Shown here: positions 1-7,911 of the stretch, in pieces
How positions within the stretch are numbered: the stretch's first letter is position 1
How the letters are laid out: each line of letters starts with the position of its first letter
NCBI GenBank assembly: GCA_030690365.1
Contig: JAUYGX010000047.1
Span: forward strand, 1 to 33,087
Direction of reading: 5' to 3'
From: Bacteroidales bacterium
GTDB lineage: Bacteria > Bacteroidota > Bacteroidia > Bacteroidales > F082
DNA length: 33,087 nucleotides
Notes under the pieces: model-generated
Told to the model about the DNA's origin: nothing
The model's database searches: none
Seen by the model: the letters and a program-made list of their open reading frames with translations, nothing else
Position numbers and translations under genes: made by a program

Positions 1-2870
1 TAACCTATCCAGTTTTCCTTTTTGCAATACAATTCTATCTCCGTAGCAGGATCTTCTACCGTACCCTCCAACAGCAATACCCGATTGCCATCCGGTTCGG
101 CATTCATCACATAACCCCGGGTGCTTACAATGTCTTTCATTACGCTTGCCTCACCTGATTGATAATGCCATTCATGATACACATTATCCCACTGCGCAAA
201 TTCGGGTCTTAGCGTTCCTGCCCCGTCTTCAATTGAAATATTGTTATAGTCGATATTGATAAAATCATACCCCGGGCTTACCTTTTCCTGGCTAAACACG
301 GTGGGAGTGGGGGTGGTGTTGCCGTTGGTACGCAGGTGGCGGGGGACGGAGATCCAGTTGTAACCTTTATGGAGTACCAAAGGCTCCTGCTGGTCAAAAC
401 CTATCACACTAATGTTGCTGTGGCCTCCGTTTGCCACATATATCTGGTTTAAATTTTCGTCAAACAAAATATCGTTGTTGGCTAAATGTCCATCGAACTT
501 ATAGGTATGTTTGCCACCCAACGGTATTTGGGTAGATGAAAACCCAACACTTACACCATCGTAATAATCCAATTTACATTCCCACATCTCTGCTTCTTCG
601 TCATTAGCATTGTTGTGGGCAACATACGAATAAATACTTGAATTGCCCGGGTTATAGGCGATGGCACAGCTGCTGAGCGGGAGTTTCATCCCCGGGAAAA
701 AACTTAGGTCGTCCACAATACCCAGCTTGTGTGTGTCGCTTTCTGCGTAAAGAGCAAAAACCAAGTCTCTTACCGGGTCGTATTCAATATCCCAAACAGG
801 ATACCCGACTGAAACACTTGTTATTGAAGAAATGTTACAATCGAATACGGTAAGATTGGTTGTGGAGGTGCCATGTTGCACATATACTTTGTTCTTTATC
901 GGGCTGCATACGATATGCCAGGGATTGTTTCCTATATTGCTTTCAAAGGTCACAACATCGGTTTCTCCATCAATTTCCACCAATTTTCCATAGACTGAAT
1001 ATGGGAACATGTCTTTTGCAACTGCATAAACCTTGTTATTAAACGAATTGTAGCAAAATTCGCCACCAAGTCGTCCATGCATGTCGGATAACTTGTTTAA
1101 TTCTATAAGTTCAAAATCATTATTCGCATCAAATATTTCAATGCCCGCCTCATGGCTACCTTCATTATCCAAACCGGCCATACAGTATAATTTGTTATTT
1201 GGGGCTAAAAACATGGATGAGCAATATCCCTGATCAGGATCCAAATATATCCAATTCCCATTACCAGATTCCGTAATAGCATCTGTTTCCCCATCAATTG
1301 ATTTAATAATCCAGGTATCCTCAAAAGTGGAAACATATACACGGTTGGTTTCTTCGTTCGGAGCATAAACAAACATATCCGAAATATTGTTTCCCATTTC
1401 AACTATAGTGATCTCGTCAGTTAAAGTGTTATAAATATAAACCTTGCTTTTGCCTATTAAACCTGTGGGACTAAAATAGGTATAAAAATAGGCTTTGTTT
1501 TTAGCGGGATTAAAACATCCGAAATAGAGGGAGGCACCAACTTCAAGGGTTTCTTCAATGGAATTTGATGCATTTATTACCTGAACATTTCCACCACCCG
1601 GACTGGTTACAAGGGCGTGATTAGCCGAAACCGCACACTTGTAATACATGTTGTTTTCTGCCAATGAATTTCCCACCATCTCAACACTAAAATTATCCTC
1701 ATCAATTAGTACAATTTCATTGCGTTGACAAAGAATTACTTTATTATTATAGGAAGCAAAGTCAATCGGAAAATTCCAGTAGGGATCAGAATTCATTTGG
1801 GTTGCTATTCCGGTTTCAATTGAATTATCCATTGGATTAATAACAAACACATTATTTTCGTTGTTACCGGAAGGATAAAATCCTACATATATTTCATTGG
1901 TATTTTCATTATAGAAGCAAGCAGTTTCCGTTGGCAGCGGGGAAATAAATGAAGAAGTAGTATTGGTTGTAAAATCAATTTTGAAAATATGGGCATCTTC
2001 TTCTCCCCATGTTCTTGGAAAGCAATACAAACAATGAACACCATTCTCATTTATGTACAGTAAATCTCCTTTCTGCTCTCCATTTTCATCAATAACCTCT
2101 AACAATTGAAAATTATTGGCATTGTATCTTCTTATACCTTTACTGCAACCAACATAAAACTCATCCAGCGTTTCATTTATTTCAATGTCTTCGATGGTAC
2201 CATATGTATCTATGTGATCTAAATCCAATTGTTGTATTAACTGGAAGTTGCTTGCATTATAGATTAAAACAGTACTATATTCTCCGTCAAACTGCGAAAT
2301 TACCCAATAAATACGGTTGGTTCTGGCATCATACTTTATTATCATGTTGTTGTAATAATTGTCGAGGCTTAAATTTGTTGGCGTTTCAACAACAGTTTCT
2401 ATCGCATCATCAACAGGATTAATTCTCAGTATCTTGAACTCCTCAGTAGCACAGTATACAAAATTACCGGCCAAAACCAGGTGACTTTCATGCCAGGCTT
2501 GATTAGCACCGTTTCTTTCTACAGGTTCATACTGGCTATTCGAGGAAATTTCAATTGATTTTGTTACCGTATTGGTAATCGCATCAATTACTATTAACCT
2601 GCGCTTACCATAAACATAGAATTTATTATACCCCTCAAGATATATAATATCTGTTGGTATGGCTCCTCCAAGTTCTCCCGGGAGAACCACATTTTTAATT
2701 AATGAAGCCTCACTATAAGAATCAGCATAGACCTTTTGAAGCTCAATTTGAGGGTACACATCCGGAAACATAACATCTGTTGTTAGTGTACCTTCGTTTT
2801 GTCCCAGACAATGGCTGAAAATGAATGCAAACGCCGTAATTAATAAGGATGTTTTTCTAAATGTACTCAT
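1..2870 (-). CDS. Large secreted beta-propeller-like protein (partial, 3' end outside window)
   Basis: The frame is open from an ATG at 2870 to the window edge, giving 956 codons with no stop, so the C-terminus is missing. Residues 1-24 are a signal peptide (basic start, hydrophobic core, ending SHCLGQ). The rest is a long series of ~45-60-residue units of the kind 'YNANNFQLI', 'ILRINPVDDAIETV', 'NNKVYCMAGL', 'NKVYAVAKD'. These resemble the blades of YncE/NHL/SMP-30-type propellers, with frequent 'NNKVY' and 'VYNxxT' strands. Near residue ~850 the pattern changes to 'LHKGYNWISVPRHLR', typical of C-terminal modules of Bacteroidota surface proteins. I infer an exported surface protein, probably with a T9SS sorting domain beyond the window. 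No catalytic motif was seen and the exact function is unknown. No obvious promoter motif was found upstream. Confidence 0.8.
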   Translation of the reverse strand, partial: MSTFRKTSLLITAFAFIFSHCLGQNEGTLTTDVMFPDVYPQIELQKVYADSYSEASLIKNVVLPGELGGAIPTDIIYLEGYNKFYVYGKRRLIVIDAITNTVTKSIEISSNSQYEPVERNGANQAWHESHLVLAGNFVYCATEEFKILRINPVDDAIETVVETPTNLSLDNYYNNMIIKYDARTNRIYWVISQFDGEYSTVLIYNASNFQLIQQLDLDHIDTYGTIEDIEINETLDEFYVGCSKGIRRYNANNFQLLEVIDENGEQKGDLLYINENGVHCLYCFPRTWGEEDAHIFKIDFTTNTTSSFISPLPTETACFYNENTNEIYVGFYPSGNNENNVFVINPMDNSIETGIATQMNSDPYWNFPIDFASYNNKVILCQRNEIVLIDEDNFSVEMVGNSLAENNMYYKCAVSANHALVTSPGGGNVQVINASNSIEETLEVGASLYFGCFNPAKNKAYFYTYFSPTGLIGKSKVYIYNTLTDEITIVEMGNNISDMFVYAPNEETNRVYVSTFEDTWIIKSIDGETDAITESGNGNWIYLDPDQGYCSSMFLAPNNKLYCMAGLDNEGSHEAGIEIFDANNDFELIELNKLSDMHGRLGGEFCYNSFNNKVYAVAKDMFPYSVYGKLVEIDGETDVVTFESNIGNNPWHIVCSPIKNKVYVQHGTSTTNLTVFDCNISSITSVSVGYPVWDIEYDPVRDLVFALYAESDTHKLGIVDDLSFFPGMKLPLSSCAIAYNPGNSSIYSYVAHNNANDEEAEMWECKLDYYDGVSVGFSSTQIPLGGKHTYKFDGHLANNDILFDENLNQIYVANGGHSNISVIGFDQQEPLVLHKGYNWISVPRHLRTNGNTTPTPTVFSQEKVSPGYDFINIDYNNISIEDGAGTLRPEFAQWDNVYHEWHYQSGEASVMKDIVSTRGYVMNAEPDGNRVLLLEGTVEDPATEIELYCKKENWIG

Positions 2871-3109
2871 GGTTGTTAGTTTAAAATGAATGATTGGATT
2901 AGGTTATATTGTTGTATGTAAATATGTTAATCAATTACAAAAACCATTAAAAAGTCAGTATATTTTGCTTTTTTGGATTTCTCTACTTTATCTAGAAGTG
3001 CAAATGTAAATCATGAAACAATATTTGTCAAGTATCATGACAATTTATTTGGTCAAAAGGTGTTGTGCAGCCATGCTATTTGTTTATTATAAAGTGCATA
3101 ACTTCCTTA

Positions 3110-3359
3110 TTAGAAACTGTCTAATTTTAATTTCTAATTCTGTTAAGCCTTAGTTTGATCATTGCGAGGTGTACCATAAGTTGACTTGACGGGTTACTGT
3201 ATGATTACTAATAATCTTTACCAAGTCAGCGATAGCTTTCAAACCAGGAAAAAGATCTTTCTACAATCCACCGCTGTGGCAGGATCTCAAACCTTTTTCC
3301 AGAGTCTTTTCTGAGTACAACCTCAAGCTACCTTAATTCTATTTTAAGACAGTTTCTAA
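3110..3359 (-). mobile_element. IS5-family remnant bounded by 13-bp inverted repeats
   Basis: TTAGAAACTGTCT at 3110-3122 is the exact reverse complement of AGACAGTTTCTAA at 3347-3359, so both ends of an insertion element survive about 250 bp apart. The interior holds only the C-terminal end of a transposase (separate entry). The element has therefore lost most of its gene but kept both termini, like a MITE or internally deleted copy. A clean target-site duplication could not be assigned, because the TTA/TAA flanks overlap the repeat ends. Confidence 0.75.
3127..3338 (-). pseudogene. IS5-type transposase, decayed C-terminal fragment
   Basis: Minus-strand translation gives RKDSGKRFEILPQRWIVERS, then FSWFESYR, a stop, LGKDY and further stops. 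After a frame change it reads MVHLAMIKLRLNRIRN and stops at 3127. This matches the conserved end of IS5-family (IS1031/ISL2-like) DDE transposases: 'F.vLPrRWVVERtFaWl...RRLskDyE', including the W-V-ER glutamate region, then the 'amiyiAmirlmlrRL' tail. The in-frame stops, the frameshift and the absence of the N-terminal two thirds make it non-functional. Confidence 0.75.
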
Positions 3360-3373
3360 AAATCAGTCGGATA

Positions 3374-3928
3374 TTACTTCATAGCCAGCACCAGCTTCTC
3401 ATACCATTGACCCCCAAACTTCCTCACCAGTGGTGCTTTTAAATAAACATATAAGGGTTCCCCTTTGGCTTTTCCGGCAACCAGGGCGGGAGCACAGATA
3501 TTCCATTTGTGATAATTTACTGCTATTGTGTCTCCCACTTTGTCGAGCCGGATGGGATACAAATGACAGGATACAGGTTTCTGAAAGGGTATTTTCCCCT
3601 CTGACCAGGCTTTTTCGATGGCGCAATACCGGATTTCGTTTTCCTGGTATAAAAAAGCACAGGCCCGGTCGTTGACCAACGGAGTGGCGTAATCGCCTTC
3701 GATGTCATAATCAAAAACACCCGTTTTCTCTACCACCTGAATTCCTTCCTTATCCATATAGGGCTTTATATCATCCAGATAATCCTCCAGAATGGAAATT
3801 TCGTTCTCTTCCAGAGGAGCTCCGGCGTCGCCTTCCACACAACAATCACCATGACAGGCATGCAGGTTACAGGCAAAAAAAGTATCTTTCAGGGCATCCG
3901 ATACCAGGATTTCATCAACTATTATCAT
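3374..3928 (-). CDS. DUF3109 family cysteine-rich protein
   Basis: A 184-residue protein from the ATG at 3928. The frame is open to 3952 (eight more residues), but family members start close to 'MI.vDd.lVS', so the inner start is preferred. Counting from 3928 the N-terminus carries C20, C25, C29 and C30 in the CNLHACHGDCCVEGDAGAPL motif, and later cysteines lie at 90, 102, 121 and 145. This 8-Cys pattern is the signature of DUF3109, which resembles the YkgJ-type (CxxxCxxCC) proteins thought to bind Zn or Fe. There is no signal peptide, so it is probably cytosolic. It is monocistronic and divergent from the carbamoyltransferase gene. Its biochemical role is unknown. Confidence 0.85.
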   Translation of the reverse strand: MIIVDEILVSDALKDTFFACNLHACHGDCCVEGDAGAPLEENEISILEDYLDDIKPYMDKEGIQVVEKTGVFDYDIEGDYATPLVNDRACAFLYQENEIRYCAIEKAWSEGKIPFQKPVSCHLYPIRLDKVGDTIAVNYHKWNICAPALVAGKAKGEPLYVYLKAPLVRKFGGQWYEKLVLAMK

Positions 3929-4023
3929 GGCGGCAAAATTAATAAGTTCCACCGGATTAAAACCACTGAAATCAACCTTGTTTTAAACACACTACCCGCC
4001 AAAAAATTCGCGATAATTTGATT

Positions 4024-4031
4024 ACTTTTGC
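4024..4031 (+). promoter_or_regulatory. Candidate -7 element (TACTTTTG) for the carbamoyltransferase gene
   Basis: TACTTTTG fits the Bacteroidota -7 consensus TAnnTTTG and lies 47 nt before the start codon at 4078. No convincing TTTG was found 19-21 nt upstream, so only half of the promoter is supported. Confidence 0.35.
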
Positions 4032-4077
4032 CGCGTATTTTATCATTTTTTGTTTAATAACACTTTAAGCATAAGCT

Positions 4078-5079
4078 ATGGCATTCAATTTAAGAAATCG
4101 GAATTTTTTAAAGCTTCTGGATTTTTCCCCGAAGGAAATAAAGTTTTTACTCGACCTTTCGGCTGACCTGAAAAAGGCAAAATATGCCGGTACCGAACAA
4201 CCCCGGTTAACAGGAAAAAACATTGCGCTGATTTTCGAAAAAGCCTCCACACGTACCCGCTGTGCCTTCGAAACAGCCGCTTACGATCAGGGAGCCAAAG
4301 TCACTTATCTGGGACCTTCCGGTTCACAGATTGGTAAAAAAGAATCGATGAAAGATACCGCCCGTGTGCTGGGACGCATGTATGATGGTATTGAATACCG
4401 TGGTTTCGGACAAACCATTGTGGAAGAATTGGGAAAATATGCAGGTGTACCCGTTTGGAATGGTCTCACCGACGAATTTCATCCTACACAAATCCTGGCT
4501 GACTTCCTCACCATGATGGAACACTCTGACAAACCATTGCATCAGATAAGTTTTGCCTATTGTGGAGATGCCCGCAACAACATGGGCAATTCGCTGATGG
4601 TAGGTGCTGCTAAAATGGGAATGGATTTCCGTGCCGTAGCTCCTAAAAAAATGTGGCCCGAAGAAGCTCTTGTGGCTCAATGCCGCGAAATTGCAAAAGA
4701 AACCGGTGCTACCATCACCCTCACCGATAAGGTGGAAGAAGGCGTAAAAGGTGTCGACTTTCTGTACACCGACGTATGGGTAAGCATGGGCGAACCCGAC
4801 AGCGTTTGGAAAGAACGCATCGACATGATGATGCCTTATCAGGTAAACAAGGAAATGGTAGCCAAAACGGGCAATCCAAAAGTAAAATTCCTGCATTGCC
4901 TGCCTGCTTTCCACAACCGTGAAACCATTATGGGTGAAGAAATTTACCAGAAATATGGTGTGGACGGCATGGAAGTAACCGATGACGTTTTCGAATCGCC
5001 TGCTTCGGTAGTATTTGATGAAGCTGAAAACCGTTTGCATACCATCAAAGCAGTAATGGTAGCCACTCTGGGCGCATAA
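4078..5079 (+). CDS. argF: Ornithine carbamoyltransferase
   Basis: Catalyses carbamoyl phosphate + L-ornithine to citrulline + phosphate (arginine biosynthesis, or the reverse in catabolic ArcB). The 333-residue length is normal for the family. The carbamoyl-phosphate site STRTR is at 57-61 with the following C62, the HPTQ motif at 135-138, the ornithine loop DVWVSMG at 232-238, and the catalytic HCLP at 273-276 within [10 protein letters not shown]. The segment after STRTR ([23 protein letters not shown]) matches true OTCases closely, so this does not look like the N-acetyl/N-succinylornithine enzyme common in Bacteroides. No other arginine gene is adjacent, so anabolic and catabolic roles cannot be separated by context. 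The gene ends 10 bp before a clear terminator hairpin. Confidence 0.93.
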   Translation: MAFNLRNRNFLKLLDFSPKEIKFLLDLSADLKKAKYAGTEQPRLTGKNIALIFEKASTRTRCAFETAAYDQGAKVTYLGPSGSQIGKKESMKDTARVLGRMYDGIEYRGFGQTIVEELGKYAGVPVWNGLTDEFHPTQILADFLTMMEHSDKPLHQISFAYCGDARNNMGNSLMVGAAKMGMDFRAVAPKKMWPEEALVAQCREIAKETGATITLTDKVEEGVKGVDFLYTDVWVSMGEPDSVWKERIDMMMPYQVNKEMVAKTGNPKVKFLHCLPAFHNRETIMGEEIYQKYGVDGMEVTDDVFESPASVVFDEAENRLHTIKAVMVATLGA

Positions 5080-5089
5080 ATATATTTCT

Positions 5090-5120
5090 GGAAGCGCAAT
5101 CTTTGCGCTTCCCGACTTTT
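5090..5120 (+). terminator. Intrinsic terminator-like hairpin after argF
   Basis: GGAAGCGCAA (5090-5099), loop TCT, and TTGCGCTTCC (5103-5112) form a perfect 10-bp stem. A T-rich stretch (cgactttt) follows. It separates argF from the downstream lipoprotein gene. Confidence 0.7.
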
Positions 5121-5143
5121 CCTTAACCCTTACAAATCACAAA

Positions 5144-5716
5144 ATGATGAACCTCAAAAAAATCACCATCATTGCCGCAACCTTGCTGATCTTCGTCTTT
5201 GCCGGATGTAAAAAGGACAGTAACGACCCCGCCATTTTAGGCCAGTTTACTTACTTAAACAAAACCTACAACCTCACGCATGGAGTTAACGTGGGATATA
5301 GTTCTACGGTAGATAGTATTTACGGTATCGACCTGATTCTGATGTCCTCCGGATTGCAAATTGTTAATTCGGGTGATACCGCCAGCCTGGTTACCGGCAG
5401 GGGCGATGTTATCGGAGTAACGTTGTATTCAACTTCAGTAAATATACTTGAACCAGGTGAGTACACTTGTAGCGACACCATCGTTGCCGGACAATTTGGG
5501 AATGGTTTTTTGATTGTAAACTACGAACCCTCCACCCAAACAGCCGATAATCAGGCGACCGTTAAAAGCGGAACTGTTTCGATAGCAAAGGAGGAAGATA
5601 TTTTTGACATCACCATGAACATGGTTTCGGATGAAGGTAAAACCATTACCGGGAATTATAAAGGATCGCTCACCTACTATTCCGGAGCAGCCACCAAAGC
5701 GGTTTTAGTAAAATAA
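5144..5716 (+). CDS. Hypothetical lipoprotein, 190 aa
   Basis: Residues 1-21 form an SPII signal (MMNLKKITII, hydrophobic core, lipobox FAGC) with the lipidated cysteine at position 22, followed by KKDSND. It is therefore probably anchored in the outer membrane. The mature part is rich in beta-strand-forming residues, with short Gly/Thr/Ser turns and a C-terminal 'GNYKGSLTY' strand, typical of small Bacteroidota beta-sandwich lipoproteins. I do not recognise a named family. It lies between the argF terminator and the Zn-ribbon gene, with only 32 bp to the latter, so it may share transcription with 5749-7484. Confidence 0.75.
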   Translation: MMNLKKITIIAATLLIFVFAGCKKDSNDPAILGQFTYLNKTYNLTHGVNVGYSSTVDSIYGIDLILMSSGLQIVNSGDTASLVTGRGDVIGVTLYSTSVNILEPGEYTCSDTIVAGQFGNGFLIVNYEPSTQTADNQATVKSGTVSIAKEEDIFDITMNMVSDEGKTITGNYKGSLTYYSGAATKAVLVK

Positions 5717-5748
5717 ATGATCAATTTACAACACCTTTACAACTCACC

Positions 5749-5958
5749 ATGCAACAAAAGGAATACATCTGCGCCAAATGTGGCAACAAACAATATGAAG
5801 CCGACGAAATCCGAACAGTAGGCGGACCACTGGCCAAAATTTTTGATGTGCAAAACAAAAAGTTTACCGTGATTTCGTGTACCCAATGCGGGTACTCGGA
5901 GTTATACAAACGCACCACCGGCACCTTTGGCAATGTATTGGACTTTTTTACAAATTAA
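5749..5958 (+). CDS. Small zinc-ribbon nucleic-acid-binding-like protein
   Basis: A 69-residue protein with two Cys pairs, C8-x2-C11 and C44-x2-C47 (YICAKCGN and ISCTQCGYSELYK). This is the layout of the single-domain zinc ribbon proteins in COG3478 / Zn_ribbon families (often annotated 'predicted nucleic-acid-binding protein'). Between the pairs lies the family-typical 'EADEIRTVGGPLAKIFDVQNKKF', and the end 'TGTFGNVLDFFTN' is also typical. The stop is 2 bp before the glycyl-tRNA synthetase start, so the two are almost certainly translated from one message. The molecular role is unknown; a translation-linked job is only inferred from the neighbour. Confidence 0.85.
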   Translation: MQQKEYICAKCGNKQYEADEIRTVGGPLAKIFDVQNKKFTVISCTQCGYSELYKRTTGTFGNVLDFFTN

Positions 5959-5960
5959 CT

Positions 5961-7484
5961 ATGGCAAATCAGGAAGATTTATTTAAGAAAATAATTGCAC
6001 ATGCCAAGGAATATGGTTTTGTGTTTCAGTCGAGTGAGATTTACGACGGGTTGAGTGCGGTTTACGACTACGGACAAAACGGATCGGAGCTAAAAAAGAA
6101 CATCCGCGATTATTGGTGGAAATCCATGGTGCAGATGCACGAAAACATTGTGGGTATCGATGCGGCCATTTTTATGCATCCCACCACCTGGAAGGCTTCT
6201 GGACACGTGGACGCTTTCAGCGATCCGCTTATCGACAACAAAGATTCAAAAAAACGCTACCGCGCCGATGTGCTGGTGGAAGACCACATGGCCAAAATTG
6301 AAGCCAAAATTGACAAAGAAGTTGAAAAAGCCCAGTCACGCTTTGGTGATAGTTTTGATGAACAACAATTCCGCGAAACCAACCAACGGGTACTCGAAAA
6401 TCAGAAGAAAATTGACGAAATCAGGACCACCTTTTTCGCCGCACTCGAAAGAGAGGACCTGGTTGCAGTAAAGGCCATTATTGAAGATCTGGGAATTGTA
6501 TGCCCCGTTAGTGGATCGCGCAACTGGACCGAGGTTCGGCAGTTTAACCTGATGTTCAGCACCAACATGGGGTCGGTAGCCGAAGGCGCCACAGAAATTT
6601 ACCTGCGTCCCGAAACCGCCCAGGGTATCTTCGTGAATTACCTGAATGTGCAAAAAACAGGTCGGATGAAAATTCCATTTGGTATTGCCCAAACAGGTAA
6701 AGCATTTAGAAATGAGATTGTTGCGCGCCAGTTTATCTTTCGAATGAGAGAGTTTGAACAGATGGAAATGCAGTTTTTTGTTCAACCCGGACAGGAAATC
6801 AAGTGGTACGAGTACTGGAAAGCAGAACGCATGAAATGGCACCTTTCGTTGGGCATTTCAGCTGACAAATACCGTTTCCACGACCATGATAAACTGGCCC
6901 ATTATGCCAATGCTGCCGCGGATATTGAATTCGATTTCCCTATTGGGTTTAAAGAATTGGAAGGCATCCATTCCCGCACCGATTTCGACCTGAGCGCACA
7001 CGAGAAATTCTCAGGGAAAAAGCTGCGGTATCACGATCCCGAACTCAACGAAAGTTACGTGCCTTACGTGGTGGAAACCAGTATCGGCCTCGACCGCATG
7101 TTTTTGGCCATCATGAGCAATGCCTACACCGAAGAGCAACTGGAAGACGGATCAGAACGCGTGGTGATGAAAATCCCACCATTCCTGGCTCCTTACAAAG
7201 TGGCCATTTTCCCATTGACCAAAAAGGACGGTTTGCCTGAAAAGGCAAGTGAGATCATGGACAATTTGAAACCGGATTTCATGTGTTTTTACGAAGAAAA
7301 AGACGCCATCGGCAAACGCTACCGCCGTCACGATGCCATCGGAACGCCATTCTGCATCACTGTTGACCACCAGACCATGGACGACAACACCGTTACCTTG
7401 CGTGAACGCGATTCGATGGTGCAGACCAGGGTAAAAGTGGAAGAATTAACCGGAATTATTTCCGGGAAGCTGAAAAACAGGTAG
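5961..7484 (+). CDS. glyQS: Glycine--tRNA ligase (dimeric class II type)
   Basis: Charges tRNA-Gly with glycine using ATP. The protein is 507 residues from the ATG at 5961. The open frame extends upstream to 5877, but that part overlaps the Zn-ribbon gene in another frame, while MANQEDLFKKIIAHAKEYGF is the normal N-terminus. The class II core is visible: motif 2 with FRNEI at 249-253 and RMREFEQME at 261-269, and motif 3 with ETSIGLDRM at 372-380. The glycine-specific segment LRPETAQGIF is at 215-224. A C-terminal anticodon-binding domain begins around residue 410 (YKVAIFPLTKK). Length and motifs match the eukaryote/archaea-like alpha2 enzyme used by Bacteroidota, not the alpha2beta2 GlyQ/GlyS type. 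A terminator follows at 7510. Confidence 0.95.
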   Translation: MANQEDLFKKIIAHAKEYGFVFQSSEIYDGLSAVYDYGQNGSELKKNIRDYWWKSMVQMHENIVGIDAAIFMHPTTWKASGHVDAFSDPLIDNKDSKKRYRADVLVEDHMAKIEAKIDKEVEKAQSRFGDSFDEQQFRETNQRVLENQKKIDEIRTTFFAALEREDLVAVKAIIEDLGIVCPVSGSRNWTEVRQFNLMFSTNMGSVAEGATEIYLRPETAQGIFVNYLNVQKTGRMKIPFGIAQTGKAFRNEIVARQFIFRMREFEQMEMQFFVQPGQEIKWYEYWKAERMKWHLSLGISADKYRFHDHDKLAHYANAAADIEFDFPIGFKELEGIHSRTDFDLSAHEKFSGKKLRYHDPELNESYVPYVVETSIGLDRMFLAIMSNAYTEEQLEDGSERVVMKIPPFLAPYKVAIFPLTKKDGLPEKASEIMDNLKPDFMCFYEEKDAIGKRYRRHDAIGTPFCITVDHQTMDDNTVTLRERDSMVQTRVKVEELTGIISGKLKNR

Positions 7485-7509
7485 ATACCTGTTTAATAAT
7501 TTAAAAACG

Positions 7510-7542
7510 AAAGCAGGGGTTTAAAAGACCGCTGCTTTTTTT
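7510..7542 (+). terminator. Intrinsic terminator after glyQS
   Basis: AAAGCAG (7510-7516) pairs with CTGCTTT (7532-7538), with inner GGT/ACC pairing, followed by a run of seven T on the + strand. It lies 26 bp after the glyQS stop. Confidence 0.75.
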
Positions 7543-7744
7543 ATGGCGACATCTGGCTTTTCCAATTCCTTTTCTGTTCCATTGGTGGTTTCGTTCACCG
7601 CTTTTTTTATGTCTTTGGTAACTCTTTAATAGACATTTTAATTTTTTAATTCCCATTTTACCAAGTGACTAAATATAATATCGCCAGGGGTAACTATATT
7701 TGCTGAATTGCAGAGGTTACGAGTAATGTTTTTGAGAAATCGCA

Positions 7745-7785
7745 TGTCCGAAACCGAACAGAATACGCGCATTTCTGACCGGGTT
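7745..7785 (+). promoter_or_regulatory. Possible activator dyad with a sigma-54-like -24/-12 pair
   Basis: TGTCCG-AAAC-CGAACA (7745-7760) is a near-perfect dyad of the TGTnCG...CGnACA form. Twelve bases later GG (7772-7773) and GC (7784-7785) stand exactly 10 bp apart, the invariant spacing of sigma-54 promoters, and the -12 context is TGTGCAT. The rest of the -24 box does not fit well (GGTTT instead of GGCAC). The site would drive the FtsX-type permease at 7912 with a ~115-nt leader. Confidence 0.35.
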
Positions 7786-7911
7786 TCCTATGTGCATTAG
7801 CTCCATTATGATTCATAATCCACGGATAAACATGGTATTAAAAAACTCAGCACAGGATTTGATATGTTTTGAATCATTATTCATACACCTGACCACACAA
7901 AAAACGGCCAA

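Larger units (their letters stand above)
7485..7911. other. Intergenic region between glyQS and the permease gene
   Basis: A 427-bp gap without a credible gene. It holds the glyQS terminator (7510-7542), a -7-like TATATTTG at 7695-7702 without a matching upstream TTTG, a TGTCCG-N4-CGAACA dyad at 7745-7760, and a GG-N10-GC pair at 7772-7785. The last two are given as separate entries. Confidence 0.6.

Noticed and set aside
4324-5040. Long minus-strand open frame opposite argF (238 codons)
   Set aside because: It is antisense to a gene with all OTCase motifs, shows His/Phe-rich composition typical of a mirrored frame, and has no family signature.
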